From Saccopteryx bilineata (lineage: Eukaryota; Chordata; Mammalia; Chiroptera; Emballonuridae), in the NCBI RefSeq assembly GCF_036850765.1, contig NC_089495.1:117699033-117763032 (forward strand): 64,000 nt of DNA, written 5' to 3'. Shown here piece after piece: positions 56,876-64,000 of the stretch. Made by a program: the position numbers and the translations under genes. The notes below the pieces were generated by a model that was not told the origin of the DNA, made no database searches, and saw only the letters and a program-made list of their open reading frames with translations. Position 1 is the first letter of the stretch; every line of letters starts with the position of its first letter.

Positions 56876-57792
56876 TTACAACAGGCCCCTTAGCATTTCT
56901 TGCAGCCTTGGTTTGGTTGTAGTGAATTCCTTGAGGTTTTTTTTTTTTTTTTTTTTTTTGTCTGGAAAGCTTTTTATTTCTCCTTCAATTTTAAACGATA
57001 GCCTTGCTGGATAAAGTAGTCTTGGCTGTAGGCTCTTGTTCTGCATTACTTTGAATATTTCTTGCCATTTCCTTCTGGCCTCAAGTGTTTCTGTTGAGAA
57101 GTCAGATGTCATCCTTATGGGGGCTCCTTTGTAGGTGATAGTCTTTTTTTCTCTAGCAGCTTTTAATATTTTCTCTTTATCACTTAGATTTGGTATTTTA
57201 ATTATGATGTGTCTTGGTGTGGATTTCTTTGGGTTTCTCCTTAATGGAGTTCTCTGTGCTTCCTGAATATATGAGATGTTTTCCTGCCTTAATTGAGGGA
57301 AGTTTTCAGCTATGATATGCTTGAACAAAGTCTGTATCCCTTGTTCTTTCTCTTCTTCTTCAGGAACCCCTATGATGCAGATGTTATTTCTCTTCATGTT
57401 GTCACAGAGCTCTCTTAGAGTTTCCTCAGACTTTTTGAGTCCCTTTTCTTTTTTCTGCTCTGCTTCCGTGCCTTTCTTTATTGTGTCCTCTAACTCGCTG
57501 ATTCGATTCTCAGCTTCCTCCATCCTGCTTTTAATTCCTTCCATTGTGTTTTTCATTTCTGATATTGTATTTGTCATTTCTTTCTTATTAATTCAATGTC
57601 TGTTTTTATATCCACTATCTCTTTATTTAGGTGTTCGTAATGACCATCTATTGTTGTTCTAACATCTTTGAGCATCCTAATAATCATTATTTTAAACTCT
57701 GCCTCTGGTAATTTGGTTATATCTGTTTCATTCAGGTCCTTTTCTGGGGATTTCTCTTGACTCGTTTGTGTTGCATTTCTCTGCCTTCTCAT
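56876..57792 (-). pseudogene. L1 ORF1, one frameshift
   Basis: It starts at the ATG at 57792 (MRRQRNATQTSQEKSPEKDL). A coiled coil follows (MTNTISEMKNTMEGIKSRME, SELEDTIKK), then the RNA-recognition and C-terminal domains (NICIIGVPEEEE, ISYIQEAQRTP, HIIIKIPNLSDKEKIL). The protein is an RNA-binding chaperone of the L1 particle. The frame shifts near 57577 and an A-run near 56940-56960 lies at the C-terminus, so the product is broken. Confidence 0.88.
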
Positions 57793-59178
57793 CTTCTCTG
57801 TGTAAAAGCAGGTCTTGGCCACTGGAGTCCACTGGGTTTGGCCTCTGTTCCCTATGTATGGTCTGTCTGCAGGCCTGCCACCCCCTCTGCTCTTGGTGCG
57901 TAGGGCATTTGGGTATGGGCATTGCCAGTGCCTTCCCACTGGGGCTGTTGCTGTGGTTTCTGCCTTCCCTTCACGGGGTGAATGTGATCATGTGCTGGGT
58001 GTACAAGCCTTGGTGGCCTTGGCCTTCGCCCAGCCCCCGTGGGTAGCATTATGCTCAGCCCTGAGTTCAGTGGCAGCACCTTTGCTCAGTTATGGGTCTC
58101 TGCCTGTTCTGGGCTTTTGGCTCCACCCCCGTAGGAGGAGCTGGCTCCCAAGTCAGGCCACAAGCCTCTGTTCCGTGGGCAGGGCAAAGCTGTGTTCTTG
58201 CACCCTTGCTCAAGGGCTGGTCTCCACCCCTTCCAGGGTTCCCGCCCTTGTCTTGCAGGTTGGATTACAGGCGGCCTGCAGCTGGGCTTGACCACTTTTG
58301 TACACCTACTCCTCCCCAGCCGGGCAAGACTGAGCTCACATATAAGCCCAGTGGTGGCCAGCAGGCTTCCGCCCTTGCCAACAGAACCCCGCTTCTGCGT
58401 CCTGCCGCCACCCGCCCTCCAGCAAGCCCTCAGCCATGTGGGTGGGGGTGCTGCAGCTCAGACCCTAAGACTCACTACTGTAGTCCCAAAAGCTCCCTCC
58501 TTCTAAGCGACTCTGCTCTGAGTGCCCGGAAGTGCTTGTTTGGCTGCTCTTCTGCTTCCCTTTGCTGGTATTGCTGTTTCCAGGGGAAATATTCACTTCA
58601 GATTTGGGGAGTGACTTGTCCCAGGGGTTAAGGTGGCTGTCTCCCAAAATGTTTCTCCCTGTGCCTCCTAGATTACACTCTCTTCCTGATACTCCAGTCC
58701 TCTCCTCTCTCCCCGTCCCCTGGAGCCCTGGGTAAGTGGTTGTGAGAGAGATGTTCTGCGCAGTTCCTTTAAGAAGAATTCTGGGTCTGAGAAATCAGAC
58801 TCTTTCTCACAAACAGTATCCTGACTTGTTTCCAGCTAAATACTGCCCTTATGCCTCTTCTGGGCTCTGGGGCTGCAGGCTGGGGCTTGGTTCCTAGGAC
58901 TCAGGACCCTCCCCTCTCTGCTAAACTCACTTCCCACCATGCGAGTCTCTTCCTGCTGCCGTTCGCTCCAGGGAGCTGGGAAGCTCTCTCCACGTTTCCA
59001 CTTTTCCTACCAGTCTCGGTGTGGCTTCTTCAGTGTTCCTTGGTTGAAGAGTCCTCTTAGTTTAGTCCAAAGTTGGTTTTTCCAGATGATGGTTCTTAAA
59101 ATTAGTTTGTAATCCACTTTGGTTCTGGGAGGTGGGAGTTGGTACGTCCACCTACTCCAGTGCCATCTTGTCTTTTCC
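57793..59178 (-). promoter_or_regulatory. L1 5'UTR with internal promoter region
   Basis: A GC-richer 1.4-kb segment between the L1 5' end and the ORF1 ATG. L1 5'UTRs carry an internal RNA polymerase II promoter on the sense strand and often an antisense one. Long open stretches on the plus strand here (58092-58631) are by-products of base composition. Confidence 0.6.
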
Positions 59179-59193
59179 CCTTTCAATATGTTT

Positions 59194-62100
59194 GAAAGGA
59201 CCTGGCACCAAAGGACACTTCAGTCTGAGCAGTTCGGCCAGGGACCATCATAATGAGTGAGGTCTAAGCTGCCCAGAGTTGGCTAATCTGGCTTGAAACA
59301 GAAGGGCTTTAGCTACTCCTTGTAAATAGCATAGAGCTGGGTTTTGTTATACAGGCCAATCTGAAAACTGGTTTCCTTTATAGTAGATGAGTTAAATCCA
59401 CTCACATTACTAATAGGGCTGATCTGTTTGGTCCCAATTTTGTCAATTTTGTTTACTTCTACAGTTTTCATTGTAGATATTTTAATAACTCAGAAGGCTT
59501 ATTTGGAACATTTAGTTTAGAGTGTTTCTTCCAGTTTTCTTCTGCTTTGTTGTTGGTTTTAAAGGAAGGCAATTCATTATTCTATTTTCTTTTTATAGTA
59601 ACTTTGTGTGGAGTTGATGTTTTTCTATTCATAAATACTTTGGGGCAGAATTTCTGGGGGGTTTTTGTCTGTAGAGTGAGGTGCAGTGTTACTGTGTCAT
59701 ATTTCTCATGTATTTATTATGTTATTCTTCGACTGGCCAGGTACCCAGCTTCCTACATGCGGCTGGTCAAATGAGCATGCTCTCTGGCAGGCTAATAGGA
59801 ACATTTATCATGGAGAGTCCCCAGAGGAGGGTTTAACACAACATGGCCTGATTTTTGTTGCTAGGGTCCTAATCAGGGAGTTGATATCGGCAATGGCATC
59901 AGGCTACCAGGTTATGTCTCCATCTCTAGCTAGAGTCTATGAGCATACTGGAGCCCATTATGAAGCTGACCTTCTGAAACAGGCCTTTTGTTCTGTTAAA
60001 TAATAGACCTAGACTAATTCCAGAGAGAGAGCTCAATGACCGTTCACTCTGCACAGTTACCGAATCTACTCTCCAGAGCCTTCCTTCAGGATCAGAATGC
60101 ACTCTGCATCAACACCTGCACCCCCACATTCTGTGGGGGAAATGTCACACCGGTACTACTGTACAAGCTACATTAGATATGCAAATTTTTCAAATTTAAA
60201 ACCTGGAGAACTCTGGTCATCTGGTAGAGAAAAGAGCTTAATTAATAGCTCAGATGATCAACAAAAATGTCATTCAACTAATAGGCACTGTGCTCATTAC
60301 TGAGGACACAACAGTCCAAAAAGACATGGTCCCTGCTCTCAGGGAGGTAGATATTAACAAATGTGTTGACAATATACAGATGCTGTGATTTTAAAGTGCA
60401 CAGAGCACAGCAGGTATAAGTGGAAGAATAGTTCAGTCTAGGTGCTGAATTAAAAAGGCTTTATAGAGGAGATTGAACTGGAGCTGCTTCTCGAAAAGAA
60501 TTAGTATTAAATTGAGAAAACATAGATAGCCAGTGCATGATTTTAATTCATGCCAAGTCTCCCAGTTCACCGACTGCTACTAGCCAGGAATATAAGAAAC
60601 TGAGTGCTGTTCACCACTCATTTTATCTCTGTACATTTCAAACACGTGCTGCATTCCAAGGAATCTAACCTCCTCTCCTTCTTTCTGTCTGTGCAGTGTT
60701 GTATCTCTCCTAAGATTTGCTTTTGCTCCAATATCTCCTCTATCTTTCTATATGTCCCATAGGATAATCTCATTAGAAATCAGAAAATGAATCTCCCGTT
60801 CTTCAAAAGCCAAATTAAAGTTTACCTTACTTAAGGAAGCAATCAAAATCTACTAAGAAAGGAGGCAAATGGCCTGCTGTAGATTCAAGTGTAATGTTTA
60901 TATGTTGACTAGTGTGCCATGTTACATAAGACCAACCTTGAAGGGAAGAGCTTCCTTCTTCACCTTCCACATTCCCATCCCTGAGTACCTAAAACATTAA
61001 CCTCCAGTCTGGGATAGAACCTCTATAAGGACTCAGCGAATGCAACTGGTATTGAATCATATTAGAAAACAGATGTTTTTGTGCCTTAAATTAAAATAAA
61101 GGGTGTCTCTTCTTTTTGAAACTGATGAGTTAGCTACACAATGCCTTGAACTTAAAGCAGTAACAATCATGTGACAAGGCCTAAGTAAGACTAGATCCCA
61201 AGACATCTAAGATGAGATATTATATATAAACTCAAAAGGTGCCGAACTACAATTAGAAATAGGCTTTATAGTAACTACTTTTGATAAAACACTACTACAG
61301 TTTTTAATCCTCTAGATTAATAGTATTATTCAACAAGTAGGAACATTGAGAAACAGAGAAATGTTTCTACTTGGACAAGAAGTGTTAAAGCAAAATATAA
61401 GTACAGCCTTCTCTATTGAGTACACATGTCCCCTTAAGTAGGAAAGAGCATGAATTTGTGGGTAGTAAACTCTATGTACCCAGTGAAAACAGCCAGTACT
61501 TAAATGCACGACCCCACTGTATTTCAGAGAGAAAATTCAAAGGTAAAGAAGAATTTTAAAAATTCACCTCTACATAAAATTCCTACAGAAAACTACAGGT
61601 ATACAAGTAGCTAAGCAATCCTGGAAAATAACAGAAATAAGTATACACGTTCATTAGACACTATTACATAGTCAAAGTCATCATAAATAAAACAGGAAAG
61701 TTTTGATGTCACATCAGACAAGAAATTTTCAGAGTCCAGAAACAGTCCCACACATATGGAGTCTTGGTGTGAGGTAGAGTTGGCACCAAAAATCAGAGAA
61801 AGATGCACTTCTCAAAAAGTAGACTGAAATATTGGTTCACCACATAGAAAATATAATATCTGACTCATAGCATACATAGAAATAAATCCCAGGTATATTA
61901 AAGAACTGAAAATAAAAGTGAAAATTTTAAAACTACTTTTAGAAAAAAAATGAGTAATATGTTAAAAGACTTTGGGCTTAAAGATCATTTAAGTCACAAA
62001 AAGCACAACTCAAAGAAAAGACTGGTGTATTTCACTGCACAAAAATTCAACATTTTTGCCTACAGCAAAGGACATCGTAAGCAAAGTTAAAAAGCCAAAG

Positions 62101-63610
62101 GAATGAAAGGGAATAAATTTGCAGTGATATGTTGTTTAAAGGATTAGAATATAAAATACATTCATAAAAGTCAAGCAAACCAAGTCAAACATTCCAATAT
62201 AAAACTTAGGCGATAAACAGACACTTCTCAGAAGAAATACAAATTGCTATTAAATATGTAAAGATATGTTCCACCTCACAACAAGGAAATTAAAATTAAA
62301 TCTCTTTGTGATACCAATATTTTATATTATTAAATTGATTTTTTAACTGTCTATGTTCTCTCAAGTGTTGGCAACAATGCAGGGGAACAGAAACTCTCAC
62401 ATACTGCAAGAGGAAAAACAAATTATTACAGATTATTTGGCAGTTATATCATACATGATGGTTTGCAAAAATGGCTGTGATTCATTATTTTTCTCTTTGT
62501 GATGAGATTTTGCAGGTCTTCTCATCAAGAGGTGGAGTCTATTTCCTCTTCCCTTCTAGCTAAGCAGGCTTCCCATTTAACATTACCAACATGATGCAGC
62601 AGAAGAAGCATCATGTCATTCTGAAACTGCGGCCTCAGGAGGGAGGCTGCACTTCCACTTGATGGAATAAAGCCTGCTGAGTGAAAGAAGCCACATGGAT
62701 CAGAGGGTCGCTGTCCCAGCTGAGATGATCTGAGACCAGCCAGCCCCCAACAACCTAGCAGCTGATTATGGATGCATGAGCAAAATTAACTAGAGTTAGT
62801 TTTCTACCCTAGAAGCAAATGGTTTTTGTTCAGAAATCTCATTGTCTTTAGACATGGACACAAAGACATGTCCCATGACAGCATCCTAACACAGGACTCT
62901 AGCCTCCAGAGTCCTCTTAATGACCTTGACCATCACATCTAATTGTGAAGCCATTTGGTTTATCTGCAAAAGCTCTTACATTCATTTCATTTGCTCAGTG
63001 GTTTTCTCAAAATACTTTGGGTCTGTTGGGCCTACAAGAAAGGGTTTCTTTTGAAACAGTCCATGAAGACTGAGTCTTTCATGATTTTTCTGGGAAATTT
63101 TTGGTTGAATTGAAGAATCAGTGTTCAAATAACATAATCTCTGCTGCTGATATAAGAAGCTGGTACCTTGTATTTTAATGCACTTTCAAACTATTGGAAA
63201 TAGTTCTAAACACTGAAATTAAATAAGGCAGTTTTATATGCATTTATTACTAAAGATAAAAATTGTAATGTGGATACAAAGAAAAAGAACTAAAAGTCTA
63301 AATAGCTCACTTTTGAGGACAACATCCTCTGGGCCAGTGATGTTCTCGAAATGAAGGCTAAATAATCATCATAATGAGAAAAGCTACTACTATTTATTAT
63401 GATACATTAACAACTGCATTAAGTGCTTAACATACATGATTGCAGTTAATATTTTAACAATTCTAAAATATAGAAATTGTTATCTCCATTTTACAGATGG
63501 TGAATTTGGGATAAAAAGTGGTTAAAATCACTTGTTCATGGTCACAAAGTCAGTGAATGGTAAAGCCTGCTTTGAAGATAAATCTGACTCCAAAAAGTTA
63601 TGCTCCTGCT
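59194..63610 (+). other. Intergenic DNA with ancient repeats
   Basis: About 59280-59600 resembles an old minus-strand L1 (GATGAGTTAAATCCACTCAC, AATAGGGCTGATCTG). About 60270-60480 is L2-like (TAGGCACTGTGCTC, GTCCCTGCTCTCAGGGAGG). About 62450-62830 may be an old LTR or DNA-transposon remnant. About 63390-63580 is MIR-like (ATCTCCATTTTACAGATGG, GGTCACAAAGTCAGTG). A 105-codon open stretch at 59686-60003 has no domain I recognise. No gene was found. Confidence 0.5.
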
Positions 63611-63987
63611 AGCCCTGGCCAGTTGGCTCAGCGGTACAGCGTCGGCCTGGCATGCGGGGGACCCGGGTTTGATTCTTGGCCAGGGCACATAGGAGAAGCG
63701 CCCATTTGCTTCTCCACCCTCCGCCCTCCTTCCTCTCTGTCTCTCTCTTCCCCTCCCACAGCCAAGGCTCCATTGGAGCAAAGATGGCCCAGGCGCTGGG
63801 GATGGCTCCTTGGCCTCTGCCCCAGGCGCTAGAGTGGCTCTGGTCGCGGCAGAGCGACGCCCCGGAGGGGCAGAGCATCGCCCCCTGGTGGGCGTGCCGG
63901 GTGGATCCCGGTCGGGCGCATGAGGGGGGAGTCTGTCTGACTGTCTCTCCCCATTTCCAGCTTCAGAAAAAAAAGAAAAAGAAAAAA
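63611..63987 (+). mobile_element. Long tRNA-derived bat SINE at right edge
   Basis: The left duplication AAAAGTTATGCTC (in 63595-63610) recurs at 63988-64000, where the window ends. The head has the CTGGCATG loop variant. CTCF-like core inverted at 63879-63891. It lacks the second half-repeat (GCAGAGCGTCGCCCC) seen in other copies. Confidence 0.93.
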
Positions 63988-64000
63988 AAAAGTTATGCTC

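Larger units (their letters stand above)
51857..59178 (-). mobile_element. Full-length LINE-1 (inactive)
   Basis: It has all L1 parts: 5' end GGAAAAGACAAGATGGC at 59178, 5'UTR to about 57800, ORF1, ORF2 and 3'UTR, then poly-A at 51857-51871. It is interrupted by two SINEs (54997-55414, 56473-56813) and a hAT MITE (54578-54680). Without these the L1 is about 6.4 kb. Its 3'UTR (GATTAATTTCAATGGGGTG) differs from that of the L1 at 48181. It is the best preserved L1 in the window, but ORF1 and ORF2 have frameshifts and stops. Confidence 0.93.
48169..59193 (-). mobile_element. Composite 11-kb unit: full-length L1 with large 3' transduced segment
   Basis: The 15 bases CCTTTCAATATGTTT occur at 48169-48183, just before a long T-run, and again at 59179-59193, just beyond the L1 5' end. 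Read on the minus strand the unit is L1 5' end (59178), complete L1 to its poly-A at 51857, an ERV fragment (51856 to about 48718), a (TA)n run, and a second L1 3' end with poly-A (48608-48181). The inner poly-T at 51857 has no matching duplication of its own. The simplest reading is transcription through the L1 poly-A into flanking DNA, ending at a downstream L1 poly-A signal, and insertion of the whole transcript. Confidence 0.7.

Noticed and set aside
58092..58631. 179-codon plus-strand frame
   Set aside because: It is the antisense of the L1 5'UTR; no domain and no conservation signal can be seen.
59686..60003. 105-codon frame (59686-60003) as an exon or processed gene copy
   Set aside because: No domain was recognised, no splice context is evident, and it may be part of an old repeat.
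32561..64000. 3' end of the neighbouring gene upstream of DCLK1
   Set aside because: No exon with a recognisable protein was seen up to the right edge; the neighbour probably starts or ends beyond the window.

Overview
This is mammalian nuclear DNA, most likely from a bat. Two things support that: many copies of a roughly 400-bp tRNA-derived SINE whose head and tail I recognise as bat-type (Rhin/VES class), and several short hAT DNA transposons of kinds known from bat genomes. No Helitron ends of the vesper-bat type were noticed, so a rhinolophoid or related lineage fits better than a vespertilionid. The species call is inference; no search was run.

Only one protein-coding gene is present. 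The first coding exon of DCLK1 (doublecortin-like kinase 1) lies on the minus strand at 26811-27207, with the ATG at 27186, a good acceptor and a good donor. About 5 kb upstream (higher coordinates, same strand) is a CpG island at about 31.7-32.56 kb that should be the DCLK1 promoter and non-coding exon 1. This makes 1-26.8 kb DCLK1 intron 2, 27.2 to about 32.1 kb intron 1, and 32.6-64 kb upstream intergenic DNA.

The rest is mostly layered retroelements. Left part (1-26 kb): a long minus-strand L1 with intact 5' region running off the left edge, L1 3' ends on the plus strand, a 1488-bp solo class-II-type LTR with a perfect 6-bp target duplication, an LTR nested in an older LTR, and a hAT element split by an L1 3' fragment. 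Middle (27-42 kb): a hAT MITE in DCLK1 intron 1, microsatellites, and an L1 tail in which one target site was hit three times, once by a U3 snoRNA retrocopy; then a 92-bp SPIN-like MITE with a perfect 8-bp duplication. Right part (42-64 kb): a 5'-truncated L1, then an 11-kb block (48169-59193) in which a full-length L1, a broken betaretrovirus-like ERV and a second L1 3' end sit between one shared target-site duplication. That arrangement is best read as a very large L1 3' transduction.

The main regulatory idea is that each long SINE carries a 13-15 base core close to the CTCF consensus, so the family may have spread CTCF-like sites; ten full-length copies lie in this window on both sides of the DCLK1 promoter. 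No CRISPR, operon or bacterial features exist here. Repeat family names are from memory and boundaries without a stated duplication are approximate.
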